From the NCBI RefSeq assembly GCF_001570625.1, contig NZ_BBQT01000004.1:156009-220008 (forward strand): a stretch of DNA of 64,000 bases, given 5' to 3'. A program made the position numbers and the translations under genes. Each line of letters starts with the position of its first letter. Position 1 is the stretch's first letter. The notes below the pieces were generated by a model. That model was not told where the DNA came from. It was given only the letters and a program-made list of their open reading frames with translations, and did no database searches. The DNA comes from Syntrophomonas wolfei subsp. methylbutyratica (GTDB lineage: Bacteria > Bacillota > Syntrophomonadia > Syntrophomonadales > Syntrophomonadaceae). This document shows positions 1-7,955 of this stretch, in pieces.

Positions 1-246
1 ATTACCGGGTTAATTGATCGTTTGGTCAGAGAAGACCTGGTGGAGAGAAAGGAAGATCCGGAAGACCGCCGCAGTCTTAAAATTTATCTTACCGAAAAAG
101 GTCAGGAACTGGCGGAAAAGAACCTGGTTCCAATGGCCCATGAATTTAATAAATATATAAGGCAGCTGGTTGAACCGCAGGTTTCCCAAATATTCCAACA
201 TTCTCTGGATCTTATAGACAAACAACTGAACAAGAACAGCAACTAG
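1..246 (+). CDS. MarR-family transcriptional regulator, 3' part only
   Basis: The reading frame is open from base 1 and its 5' part lies outside the window. The visible 81 residues begin with the wing of a winged-helix domain (ITGLIDRLV, then VERKEDPEDRRS) followed by LTEKG and a C-terminal dimerisation helix. This matches the typical MarR pattern in which the DPxDRR motif sits in the wing that contacts DNA. MarR proteins usually repress nearby genes and respond to small ligands. The next gene downstream on the same strand is an acyl-CoA dehydrogenase about 350 bp away, beyond a terminator, so control of that operon is possible but not shown. The family call is firm; the ligand and target are unknown. 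Confidence 0.85.
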   Translation: MTGLIDRLVREDLVERKEDPEDRRSLKIYLTEKGQELAEKNLVPMAHEFNKYIRQLVEPQVSQIFQHSLDLIDKQLNKNSN

Positions 247-300
247 GAGGAACCGTTGTTTTACTCTGCAGACAAAAAGCCCAGGAAAAGGAATTATTAT

Positions 301-326
301 CCCGGGCATTTGCTGTCCGGGTTTTG
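301..326 (+). terminator. Rho-independent terminator after the MarR gene
   Basis: CCCGG (301-305) pairs with CCGGG (317-321) around an 11-nt loop and is followed by TTTTG. It lies about 55 bp after the MarR stop codon and would separate it from the fatty-acid operon. The stem is short, so strength is uncertain. Confidence 0.5.
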
Positions 327-387
327 TATTCAAATAGCTGGAATCTTCTTCTTGTTGTCTTTTTCAGATATGATATTATTTATTTAT

Positions 388-522
388 AACGAGGTGAAAA
401 TGTTTCCCGCTTCTTTAAGTGGCTGGTTTCCATTAACAAAGCAGTCGGCGATTAATAATCTCCCGCCTCGTTGCAGTGGTGTGTTGAAACTGCTTCGTAG
501 TTTCTTCCGATACTTAAAAGCA
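388..522 (+). repeat. Structured 135-bp repeat, copy 1 (possible leader RNA)
   Basis: This segment is clearly related to 48384-48518 but not identical. Three helices are visible: AACGAGG (388-394) with CCTCGTT (466-472); TTTAAGT (414-420) with ACTTAAA (512-518); and a local hairpin GAAACTGC (486-493) with GTAGTTTC (497-504). The first two helices cross, so they are either a pseudoknot or alternatives. In the second copy the middle helix reads TTTAAGC/GCTTAAA, a compensatory change, and the hairpin G-U becomes G-C. The copy ends about 78 bp before the acyl-CoA dehydrogenase start. It could be a cis-acting leader, a small RNA or an old mobile repeat. Confidence 0.6.
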
Positions 523-599
523 ATGACTAATATCTAAACTAAATCAGCAACAAAAGCAAATGGCAGGATATTAAAAAGGCTATAAGGGGGTTGTATATT

Positions 600-1745
600 G
601 TGGATTTTAATCTAAGCAAGGAGCAGTCGTTAATTCAACAGATGGCCCGGGAGTTTGCGGAGAAAAGCATAGCTCCCGCAGCCAAACAGATTGACGAGGA
701 GAGCAAGATTCCCGAGGAGATTTTAGCCGGAATGGCGGAGCTGGACCTTTTTGGCATTCCCTTCCCGGAAGAGTACGGCGGAGCCGATGGGGGTTATGAT
801 GGCTATGTCCTGGCTATGGAGCAGATTGCCAAGGTTTCCGGCGGTGTAGCTATGACCATGGCTGCTCATACCCTGGGTTTGGGGGCCATATCCGCCTTTG
901 GAACCGAAGAACAGAAGAAAAAGTACATGATTCCAGGCTGCAAGGCCAAGCACATCGTATCATTCGCTTTTACCGAACCGGGAACCGGTTCTGACCCCAA
1001 ACAGATTACCACTACCGCCGTAAAACAGGGTGATTTCTATATACTTAACGGAACCAAGCGTTTTATTTCCAATGCCAATTATCCTGGAGCCATGGTGGTT
1101 TTTGCCCGCGAGACGGAAAGCGGGGAAGTGACTGCCTTCATTCTCGACAAGTGGGCCGAAGGCTACTCCATATCGGAGCCCTGGGAAAAAATAGGCATGC
1201 ATGGGGGACAATTACTGGATGTATATATGAAAGATGTAAAAGTACCGGCGGATAACCTGCTGGGCAAAATAGGGCAGGGTTTTCCCATTTTACTGCTGGG
1301 TATTGCCCTGGGCAAGATTGGCACCAGTACCGCGGCCCTGGGAGGAACCCTGGCAGCACTGGAGGAGGCCAGCAAATATGCCCGGGAAAAAACCCACCGG
1401 GGCCAACCCATAGCGAAATTCCAGGCCATTCAGCTTAAAATCGCCGATTTAGCCATCAAGTATGAAACCGCGCGCTGGTTGTGCTACCGCCTGGGCTGCC
1501 TGGCCAATGACATAAAAGATCCGGGCAAATTTGCCGCTGAGGCTGCTCTGGTTAAGGCTTATTGCGGCGACAATGTGGTGGATGCGGCGCGTATAGCGGT
1601 TGACGTGCACGGTTCTTACGGACTTATGAGAGATTATACTATTGAACGGGTCTATCGTGATGCCATAATTGGGCCGGAAATTGAAGGGGTAGCCGATATG
1701 CAAAAATTGATTGTGGCGTCTTCTATTTTGAGAAGCAAAGGTTAA
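600..1745 (+). CDS. Acyl-CoA dehydrogenase (butyryl/short-chain type)
   Basis: This FAD enzyme oxidises an acyl-CoA to the 2-enoyl-CoA and passes electrons to ETF. The 381-residue length is normal for the family. Visible features are the N-terminal helical domain starting DFNLSKEQ, the FAD/substrate motif FAFTEPGTGSD near residue 120, and the C-terminal region RDAIIGPEIEG; the Glu of IEG near residue 362 sits where the catalytic base of butyryl-CoA dehydrogenases lies. I chose GTG 600 because the ribosome binding site AAGGGGG (584-590) would touch the alternative TTG at 591. It heads a cluster with fixC, fixX, etfB and etfA, which are its expected electron acceptors. Chain-length specificity cannot be read from the sequence. 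Confidence 0.93.
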   Translation: MDFNLSKEQSLIQQMAREFAEKSIAPAAKQIDEESKIPEEILAGMAELDLFGIPFPEEYGGADGGYDGYVLAMEQIAKVSGGVAMTMAAHTLGLGAISAFGTEEQKKKYMIPGCKAKHIVSFAFTEPGTGSDPKQITTTAVKQGDFYILNGTKRFISNANYPGAMVVFARETESGEVTAFILDKWAEGYSISEPWEKIGMHGGQLLDVYMKDVKVPADNLLGKIGQGFPILLLGIALGKIGTSTAALGGTLAALEEASKYAREKTHRGQPIAKFQAIQLKIADLAIKYETARWLCYRLGCLANDIKDPGKFAAEAALVKAYCGDNVVDAARIAVDVHGSYGLMRDYTIERVYRDAIIGPEIEGVADMQKLIVASSILRSKG

Positions 1746-1814
1746 AGATAATAGTATTGTAGAGTTCCTTTATTCGGGGAGATAAATACGGAAACCCCAG
1801 GAGGTGAAGCTTAT

Positions 1815-3101
1815 ATGGAGAAATTCGATGTAATCATAGTGGGAGCCGGTCTGGCAGGTCTGGCGGCAGCCTATACCCTGGCCGGGGAAGGCCTGGAGGT
1901 ACTGGTACTGGAAAGGGGTGACTACCCCGGAGCCAAGAATGTGACCGGCGGGCGTCTCTATCTTAACCCGGTCCGCGAGTTATTTCCTGATTTGTGGAAA
2001 AAAGCACCCCTGGAGCGATTTATCAGCCATGAAGGAGTAACTATAATGAGCCGGGAGCGCTCGGTGACCATTAATTATGAAGGAGACGAGCTGCGCCAGG
2101 AGCCCTACCAGAGCTACAGCATCCTTAGAGCCAGGTTTGACCGCTGGTTGGCCAAACAGGCGGAAAGAAAAGGAGCCATGCTGGTGGACAAGACCCGGGT
2201 GGATGATTTGATAAAAGTGGATGGCCGGGTAAGCGGGGTAGTAGCCGGAGGGGATGAGCTCTATGCTGATGTAGTAATTGCTTGTGATGGTGTACTGTCC
2301 CTGGTAGCGGAAAAAGCCGGCCTGCGCCAGCCGGGTAAGCCGGAAGATTATGCCGTGGGCTTCAAGGAAATCATTGAGTTGGACCAGAAGCTTATTAATG
2401 AGCGCTTTGGCCTGGAGGGCAATGAAGGCCTGGCCCGTATGTTTATGGGAGAGGTAACCCGGGGCAAGTTCGGCGGAGGCTTTCTTTATACCAATAAGGA
2501 TAGTATCAGCCTGGGCATAGTGGTGGGCATCAAGGATTTGATGCAAGGCCAGCCGGCCGTACAGGCTCCCTTGCTCTTGGACGAATTTAAACAACGCCCG
2601 GAAATAGCGGTTTTAATAAGAGGCGGGGAGACCGTGGAGTATTCCGCCCATGCCATTCCGGAAGGAGGCTACCAAGCCATGAGCAAACTTTTCGGGGATG
2701 GTATTCTACTGGCCGGTGATGCCGCTGGTTTTTCCATGAACATCGGGGTTACAGTTAGAGGCATGGAATATGCCCTGGCCTCCGGTTATTATGCGGCTCA
2801 GGCTGTGCTTGCGGCCAAAAAGGCGGAAGACTTTAGTGCCCGGGGACTGGCAGTATACCAGGAACTCCTGGGGCAAAGTTTTGTTATGGAAGACTTCAAG
2901 AATTTCCAGAAAGCACCTCACGCTCTGGAAAATCCCCGCTTATTCCAACATTACCCGGAAATGTTGGGAAATATGATGCGGGATATATATGCTGTTCCTG
3001 CCGGCCCCAAGAATCGGCTCTACCCGACTATAAAGCAATACCTTGGCTTTAGCGAGTTGTGGTCGATGTTGGGGGATGCGAGGAAGGTGATGAAAATATG
3101 A
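1815..3101 (+). CDS. fixC: FixC-type FAD-dependent ETF:quinone oxidoreductase
   Basis: The 428-residue flavoprotein begins with a Rossmann FAD motif (VGAGLAGLAAA, residues 9-19) and an NVTGGRLY segment typical of FixC/ETF-QO. A second FAD contact (GDGILLAGDAAGFS) lies in the C-terminal half, followed by RGMEYALASGYYAA. FixC with FixX takes electrons from the ETF FixAB; in FixABCX systems one branch goes to quinone and, in bifurcating forms, another to ferredoxin. The start is preceded by AGGAGGTGAAG. Its stop overlaps the fixX start by 4 bp (ATGA), indicating translational coupling. Position between the dehydrogenase and ETF genes supports a role in re-oxidising ETF in beta-oxidation. Confidence 0.92.
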   Translation: MEKFDVIIVGAGLAGLAAAYTLAGEGLEVLVLERGDYPGAKNVTGGRLYLNPVRELFPDLWKKAPLERFISHEGVTIMSRERSVTINYEGDELRQEPYQSYSILRARFDRWLAKQAERKGAMLVDKTRVDDLIKVDGRVSGVVAGGDELYADVVIACDGVLSLVAEKAGLRQPGKPEDYAVGFKEIIELDQKLINERFGLEGNEGLARMFMGEVTRGKFGGGFLYTNKDSISLGIVVGIKDLMQGQPAVQAPLLLDEFKQRPEIAVLIRGGETVEYSAHAIPEGGYQAMSKLFGDGILLAGDAAGFSMNIGVTVRGMEYALASGYYAAQAVLAAKKAEDFSARGLAVYQELLGQSFVMEDFKNFQKAPHALENPRLFQHYPEMLGNMMRDIYAVPAGPKNRLYPTIKQYLGFSELWSMLGDARKVMKI

Positions 3102-3382
3102 GTGAAATATTAGGATTGAAAGCCAAGCTGGGATTGGATGTTTTTAAAGCCGATAAAGAAGCTCATATAAAGATCAGGCCAGGTATGGAGAAAGATGCAC
3201 GCTTGAAACGGGCGGTTCTGGTATGCCCGGCCGGGCTTTACAGCGAAAATTCCGAGGGTGCCGTTGAATTTACCATTGATGGATGCCTGGAATGCGGCAC
3301 TTGCCGCCTGGCTTGCGGTACCGAGGTCTTGGAATGGAATTATCCCGGCGGCGGAAGCGGAGTACAATTTCGCTTCGGCTAA
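3098..3382 (+). CDS. fixX: FixX-type ferredoxin-like protein
   Basis: This small iron-sulfur protein (94 residues) partners FixC. It has VCPAGLY in the middle and a CLECGTCRLAC cluster motif near residues 65-75, followed by EWNYP, all usual in FixX and in the C-terminal part of ETF-QO. I took ATG 3098, which overlaps the fixC stop codon and has GAGGAAGGTGA just upstream; an earlier in-frame start at 3059 would lie inside fixC. The [4Fe-4S] cluster should relay electrons from ETF to FixC flavin or to the acceptor. Confidence 0.9.
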   Translation: MSEILGLKAKLGLDVFKADKEAHIKIRPGMEKDARLKRAVLVCPAGLYSENSEGAVEFTIDGCLECGTCRLACGTEVLEWNYPGGGSGVQFRFG

Positions 3383-3406
3383 GAAATATAGTAGGGGGAT
3401 AGAAGG

Positions 3407-4162
3407 ATGAATGTTGTAGTAGCTATGAAACAAATACCTGATTTGCAGCAAATAAGGATTCGTAACCGGCAGCCCGTATTGGAAGATATCCCCTGGACCA
3501 TGGGGGCTATAGACAAGAACGCCCTGGAGGCTGCGGTGCAGATTAAAGAAGCCCAGGGGGGGAAGGTGGTCTTGCTTTCCGCCGGTAACGAGGAACTGGA
3601 AGATACGGCCAAGGAAGCTTTGGCCGCCGGAGCAGATGAAGCTCTGCTCATCATCGATGATAAGCTGGATGAGATGGGCAGTGCGGAAATAGCCAAAATA
3701 CTGGCTGCAGCCATCCAGCGCATAGAGAAGATAGACTTGATTATCTTTGGCGAGGGCAGCGGAGACAACTATTCCGGCCAGGTAGGCTCGCGAGTGGCGG
3801 AAATCCTGGGCCTGCCTCAGGTGGGTTATGCTTCCGCTATTGAGGTTCAAGGAGAAAGCTTGCGGGTAAGCCGTTCCCTGGAAGACGGTAAGGAGTTGGT
3901 GGAAATAGGACTGCCAGCGGTGATAACGGTCATTTCCGGGATTAATGAGCCGCGCATAGCTTCCGTAACCCAGATACTAAAAGCCGGGAAAAAACCTAAG
4001 GAAATTCTGGACCTAAGTGATTTAGCTTTGGACCTGGGTGAGATCTGCCCGGTAAAGACCGAAAGCAACCTGGCTCCCGAGAGTGACCGCAAACGGGTAG
4101 CCGTCAAGAGTGTTGACGAACTGGTAGCGGCCCTTAAGGGCGAAAACCTGATCGGGAGGTAG
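3407..4162 (+). CDS. etfB: Electron transfer flavoprotein beta subunit (FixA-like)
   Basis: The 251-residue protein starts MNVVVAMKQIPD and carries the ETF-beta pattern, including GAGADEALLI-like nucleotide-binding segments, the family's GEGSGDNYSGQVG region and ITVISGINEPRIAS (the recognition-loop region near residue 180). ETF-beta pairs with ETF-alpha to accept electrons from acyl-CoA dehydrogenases. The ribosome binding site is GGGGGATAGAAGG. It lies 24 bp after fixX and 5 bp before etfA, so the cluster reads as one operon with the acyl-CoA dehydrogenase. Whether this ETF bifurcates cannot be decided without structural alignment. Confidence 0.93.
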   Translation: MNVVVAMKQIPDLQQIRIRNRQPVLEDIPWTMGAIDKNALEAAVQIKEAQGGKVVLLSAGNEELEDTAKEALAAGADEALLIIDDKLDEMGSAEIAKILAAAIQRIEKIDLIIFGEGSGDNYSGQVGSRVAEILGLPQVGYASAIEVQGESLRVSRSLEDGKELVEIGLPAVITVISGINEPRIASVTQILKAGKKPKEILDLSDLALDLGEICPVKTESNLAPESDRKRVAVKSVDELVAALKGENLIGR

Positions 4163-4167
4163 CAGAG

Positions 4168-5103
4168 ATGGCAGGAATATTAATTTATAGTGATAAAGAC
4201 AAGCTGGCTCGAGAATTATTGACTGTGGCCGGTTTAATTGCTGATGCTCGGGGTTGGGAAGTAAAGGCGGCTTGTATAAACAATGCCAGACAATGCCAGC
4301 TCTTATCGGCTGCCGGAGCCAGGGTATATCAAATAGAAAACCCGGCAGTGCTTCCGGCTGATGCCGCCAATGTGGCGGTGGCCTTAAAAGAGGCTTGCGG
4401 GAAGCTGGACTGTTCCATAGTATTGCTATCCTCTGACCGCCGGGGCCGCGAACTGGCCGGGCGTCTGGCCCAGGTTCTGGGAGCGGGTTGCCTGACGGAT
4501 ATTTCCGCAGTCAAGGTGGAAGGGGAGCAGATTCATTGCCAGCGTAATGCGCTGGGCGGGGCTACCGTAGCCACCCAGTATATAGATGGGGAAAAGCAGG
4601 TGCTGGCTATAGTGCCGCGGGCTTTTGCCCCGGCTCCGGATCGGGATGGCGGCAGTATTGATGAACTGCAAGTGGAAGTCCCACCTTCCCGGATTAAATT
4701 ACTGGAATTCCAGGCCAAGGACAGCAGCAGTGCAAATATAGAAGAAGCTCCGGTGCTGGTGGTGGCAGGACAGGGCTTGAACAGCCAGGAAGACCTGGCT
4801 GCGGTGGAAAGCCTGGCGCAGAAGCTCGGAGGAGAACTGGCCTGTTCCAAACCGCTGGCTACAGATAAGAAATGGCTGCCTGAAGACAGGGTCATTGGGC
4901 TCTCTGGCAAGAAGTGCCAGCCGGATCTGGCTGTTTTGCTGGGTATTTCCGGACAGGTGCAGTTTACGGTGGGCATCCGTGATGCCCGGGTGATTGTGGC
5001 GGTCAATTCCGATGAAAATGCTTATATACACCAAATGGCTGACTATTCTATGGTGGCCGATTTGCACCAGATAGTCAAAGAGCTAAATGATGCCCTTGCT
5101 TAA
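4168..5103 (+). CDS. etfA: Electron transfer flavoprotein alpha subunit (FixB-like)
   Basis: The 311-residue protein carries the C-terminal FAD domain of ETF-alpha: GISGQVQFTVGIRDARVIVAVNSD (in two adjacent parts, near residues 252-275), then ADYSMVADL, where classical ETF-alpha has GISGAIQHxxGM and VGDLxxxxP. Residues QF replace the more usual QH in this motif. It follows etfB by 5 bp with GGGAGGTAGCAG as ribosome binding site. There is no N-terminal ferredoxin domain. The gene ends the operon; a MITE copy and a strong terminator follow. Confidence 0.92.
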   Translation: MAGILIYSDKDKLARELLTVAGLIADARGWEVKAACINNARQCQLLSAAGARVYQIENPAVLPADAANVAVALKEACGKLDCSIVLLSSDRRGRELAGRLAQVLGAGCLTDISAVKVEGEQIHCQRNALGGATVATQYIDGEKQVLAIVPRAFAPAPDRDGGSIDELQVEVPPSRIKLLEFQAKDSSSANIEEAPVLVVAGQGLNSQEDLAAVESLAQKLGGELACSKPLATDKKWLPEDRVIGLSGKKCQPDLAVLLGISGQVQFTVGIRDARVIVAVNSDENAYIHQMADYSMVADLHQIVKELNDALA

Positions 5104-5113
5104 AAATATTTTG

Positions 5114-5473
5114 GTACTGCAAAAGACATAATATTATTCTGCTTGCATAAATATTCCGCTCCAGCGTCCTTAATAGCGACCGCAGGGAGCATCAGTTGTG
5201 CCCGACAGGGCGCTACGCATGGGCAACACCAACGGCTTGTCCCGCGGCTCAAGGGGTACCGCGCCAATCTCCCGTCCATGGGAGTTAGCGCGCTTGCGAC
5301 ATCCTGGCGCTCGCCCCCTTTCGCCTGCTCGTCTTAGCCGGTGCAACCTTAATAGTAACATCCGAAGGATGGAACATCAGGAGTACCCACAGGGTGAAGC
5401 ATCCATGCTTCGCCAACGCTCGCTTTGCATATTTATGCAACCCCATGCAACAAAAAAGGGGTTTTGCAGTATA
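5114..5473. mobile_element. MITE-like element copy A (360 bp, degraded ends)
   Basis: The left end TACTGCAAAAG and the right end GGGGTTTTGCAGTA are inverted, matching the inner part of the terminal repeats of the other copies. Next to the ends are the sub-terminal TTGCATAAATATTCCGCTC and GCTTTGCATATTTATGCAA blocks. The core holds extra modules (GACCGCAGGGAGCATCAG and ACATCAGGAGTACCCACAGG types) absent from copies C, D and E. The outermost GAYTC bases are lost and I see no target duplication, so this looks like an older insertion. It fills most of the gap after etfA. Confidence 0.75.
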
Positions 5474-5497
5474 GCCTGTTTTATAATGCGTTTTGAG

Positions 5498-5527
5498 AGC
5501 CCCCTGTTAAGGGGGCTTATTTTTTTC
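5498..5527 (+). terminator. Strong rho-independent terminator
   Basis: AGCCCCC (5498-5504) pairs with GGGGGCT (5511-5517) around TGTTAA and is followed by TATTTTTTT. It probably terminates transcripts from the fix/etf operon that read through MITE copy A. Confidence 0.85.
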
Positions 5528-5635
5528 TATCTCGTTTTCCTTGCTCTTGCTTCCTCCCTGGTATATATTTTTATACGAGGCGAAATGCGTCCCAATCAGG
5601 CTGGTGTTGGCAGCAAGAGGAAGGTTGTGAAGGGA

Positions 5636-6067
5636 ATGGAAATAACTCTAGGCTTCTTGGCCTTAAGTATCTTTTTACTTTATTCCGTTTACTTCATTAA
5701 AATCATCAAAGGTAATCCGGAGAGCTTTGAACTGGATCTGCTTAACTCTTTGGCTAATTGGATGATAGAGAAGGGAGCCAAGAGCCAGGTCCGCATATGG
5801 ATGATGCTTCTTTTATCCCTTCTATTGGAAGCAAGCTACTTTTTACTGGTAATCTTGATAGTAGCCAATCCCGTTATGCTTGGTTTTACGGTGCTTTTTG
5901 CCACCTTTGAACTGCTTCATTTACTCGTTCTTGGATTAGCCTTCAAGCGTTTTTTCCAGGGACAAAAAGTGCTAAAAGAAGTCTTCAACTGGAAAATGGA
6001 AAGAAGCAGTGCCCTCTTATTTTTTACCTATTCCCTGCTGGTACTCATTAACCTTTGGTGGATATAA
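5636..6067 (+). CDS. Hypothetical membrane protein, four predicted helices
   Basis: I do not recognise a family. The 143-residue product has hydrophobic stretches at about 1-24, 60-80, 82-102 and 122-141 with a charged segment (KNPE/ MIEKGAKSQ) between the first two, suggesting a small four-helix inner-membrane protein ending in NLWWI. I took ATG 5636, which has AGAGGAAGG 10 bp upstream; the frame is open much further upstream, but that part crosses MITE copy A and the terminator and is unlikely to be translated. It converges tail to tail with the minus-strand gene at 6068, with no spacer. Confidence 0.55.
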   Translation: MEITLGFLALSIFLLYSVYFIKIIKGNPESFELDLLNSLANWMIEKGAKSQVRIWMMLLLSLLLEASYFLLVILIVANPVMLGFTVLFATFELLHLLVLGLAFKRFFQGQKVLKEVFNWKMERSSALLFFTYSLLVLINLWWI

Positions 6068-6556
6068 TTAATCCACTTCAGCCCCATCATTGGAAAAAAC
6101 GGGATTGGAGAGCATAAGGGGAATAAAATTATCGTTCTTTTGTATGCCAATAATCCCATAATAACTAAGCTGGGAACTGGATTTGAAGTAGCAGGTCCCG
6201 TCCAGTTCCTCTACGGGTAATTCAAGGGTATTTGAGCTGGAACCGGATTCGTGTAATCGTATAGCCAATGAATTTACCCCAATATTAGGACCATATTTTT
6301 CTTCAAGCTGTTTCCAACGCTTAGGATTAATTCTCCAGTAAGCCAGGATATAACCGGGATGAGAGCTTAAATGGAGTACATTACTGGTTTCCTCTTCTGG
6401 TTCCAGGTATTTGAACAATTCCTGAGCGGTCTCCAGGTGAAAATCGATTTCTTCCCGTTCTTCATTTTTTTGGCGTGTATCCAGGCTGGAAATTACCCAG
6501 TAGAGCATAAGTGCCACCACCAGGGTTAAAAGAAAAATATAAAGTATTGGACTCAA
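6068..6556 (-). CDS. DUF4912-like protein with N-terminal membrane anchor
   Basis: The 162-residue product begins with a single hydrophobic segment (residues 3-22). The rest resembles DUF4912: HPGYILAYWRI (compare the family's LYAYWEI), a charged KRWKQLEEKYG helix, then YYGIIGIQKNDNFIPLMLSN near the C terminus (family pattern YYxEIGxxxxxGxFxPLxxSN). The function of DUF4912 is not established. It reads toward and abuts the membrane gene at 5636-6067. The divergent CAAX protease gene starts about 90 bp from its start. Confidence 0.65.
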   Translation of the reverse strand: MSPILYIFLLTLVVALMLYWVISSLDTRQKNEEREEIDFHLETAQELFKYLEPEEETSNVLHLSSHPGYILAYWRINPKRWKQLEEKYGPNIGVNSLAIRLHESGSSSNTLELPVEELDGTCYFKSSSQLSYYGIIGIQKNDNFIPLMLSNPVFSNDGAEVD

Positions 6557-6647
6557 AACTTGTCAACCTCCTTCGCTTTAATAGTTTTTCCTTAAAGCAG
6601 CGAAAAAATAAGATGTATAATTAAAGAGAATGGAAAGGGGGATTTTC

Positions 6648-7370
6648 TTGGAAGGGATTAATGGACAGCAGCTTAAGTGGAACTGGTTGGAGCCAATACT
6701 GGTGTATTTGGGAATATTGTTCTCCGGCTTGCTGTTTAGTTTTTGTAGTGAAGAAATAGCCTTTTTAATGCTGGCCATAGGGATGCCGCAGACAGAAATG
6801 GCTTTTTTTGCGGTAGCTTATATTTTTCAATTTCTGGTTACAGTTTTATTGGTTCTTTTTCTAAGTGTTTTTGTTAATAATGCCGGCTTGAATGACCTGG
6901 GTCTTAAAAATACCAGCTGGAGCAACTACTGGCGTTATGGAATTATGGGTGGCTTACTATTAATGTTGCTGGTACTGTTGCTGGGACTACCCATCAATTA
7001 CCTGCAGCCCGATATAAGGCCCCAGGTTTTTGAAGAGATGCTCCGTTCGGTTCAAGGCGGTTCTGAGTTCATAATTTTGCTGCTAATGGGGGCAGTGCTG
7101 GCACCGGTTTCCGAAGAACTCTTTTACCGGGGAATGATATACCCGGTGGTAAGGGGCTACCTTGGCCCTCTATGGGGAGCAATTGCAGCGGGTTTGATTT
7201 TTGGCCTGGCCCATTGGGATTTTTGGCGTACTATACCACTGGCGGTAGGTGGTGCCGTACTCTGCTATTTTTATGAAAAAACCGGGAGCATCCTGGTTAC
7301 TATGCTGGCCCATGGGGTATGGAACGGAGTAATGGCGGTTATTATTTATTTTAGCCTGATTAATGTGTAA
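6648..7370 (+). CDS. CPBP-family intramembrane metalloprotease (CAAX protease-like)
   Basis: This 240-residue multi-pass membrane protein has the three CPBP motifs: EELFYRG (EExxxR, about residue 158), GLAHWDFWR (HxxxF-like His) and the third His in MLAHGVWNG near the C terminus. These residues bind the catalytic zinc in Rce1-like prenyl-protein endopeptidases; many bacterial members process or protect against bacteriocins, and the substrate here is unknown. TTG 6648 follows GAAAGGGGGA by a normal distance; the ATG at 6630 overlaps that ribosome binding site. Confidence 0.85.
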   Translation: MEGINGQQLKWNWLEPILVYLGILFSGLLFSFCSEEIAFLMLAIGMPQTEMAFFAVAYIFQFLVTVLLVLFLSVFVNNAGLNDLGLKNTSWSNYWRYGIMGGLLLMLLVLLLGLPINYLQPDIRPQVFEEMLRSVQGGSEFIILLLMGAVLAPVSEELFYRGMIYPVVRGYLGPLWGAIAAGLIFGLAHWDFWRTIPLAVGGAVLCYFYEKTGSILVTMLAHGVWNGVMAVIIYFSLINV

Positions 7371-7472
7371 CCCCGCTCGCTTGTCAAGCAGAGGTAGTAT
7401 GTGTAAAATATTTTTTGGAGCGGTAGATAGTGATGTTTTGCTAAAATTCATATTTGATGGAGGATGATGTAA

Positions 7473-7778
7473 ATGCCGGTTTATGACTATCGCTGTGAAA
7501 ACTGCGGCTGTTTTGAAAAGATGCAGAAAATTACGGAAGAAGCACTGAGCGAGTGCCCCAGTTGTGGAGGCAAGGTGCAAAGGTTGATAAGTAAAAATGT
7601 AGCCATTGTCTTCAAAGGTTCAGGTTTTTATGCCACTGATAACCAGCAGCAACTTAAAAATAAAGCTCGGGCCATGAATAAAGAAAGGCAAAAGGATAAC
7701 GAGGCTTTGCTGGATGGGGATGTAAAATCCTTCGTCAAGCAATCTGATAGCAGCGATAAAAAAATTGCGGAAGCTTGA
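7473..7778 (+). CDS. FmdB-family zinc-ribbon protein
   Basis: The 101-residue protein starts MPVYDYRCENCG and has a second pair CPSCGG near residue 30, forming a CxxC-CxxC zinc ribbon typical of the FmdB/putative regulatory protein family. The motif SGFYATD follows, as in most members; the C-terminal half is charged and probably disordered. Its biochemical role is not known. The ribosome binding site is GATGGAGGATG. A terminator follows directly. Confidence 0.88.
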   Translation: MPVYDYRCENCGCFEKMQKITEEALSECPSCGGKVQRLISKNVAIVFKGSGFYATDNQQQLKNKARAMNKERQKDNEALLDGDVKSFVKQSDSSDKKIAEA

Positions 7779-7805
7779 TTCCCTTAAAGGGGAATCTTTT
7801 TTTAT
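7777..7805 (+). terminator. Rho-independent terminator after the FmdB gene
   Basis: GATTCCCT pairs with AGGGGAATC around a short A-rich loop and is followed by TTTTTTT. It overlaps the stop codon of the preceding gene. Confidence 0.88.
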
Positions 7806-7955
7806 GTAGAAATAGTAAAATAGGGCAATTAAGAGTAAAAACGGATATGACCGCTATATGCTTGGCCCCGGGACTGGGTGGAAAGTTCCTGAGGCCGATT
7901 ATCCGGTAGGAATTTGCGGGAATTGCCACAAATATTGGAATAGCAGGTGGGCCGC

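Noticed and set aside
1980..2594. 204-residue minus-strand frame inside fixC
   Set aside because: It lies wholly opposite a well-supported flavoprotein and shows no domain.
5198..5635. Upstream extension of the membrane-protein frame across MITE copy A
   Set aside because: The extension crosses a mobile element and a strong terminator, and its residues are repeat-derived; translation from ATG 5636 is more plausible.
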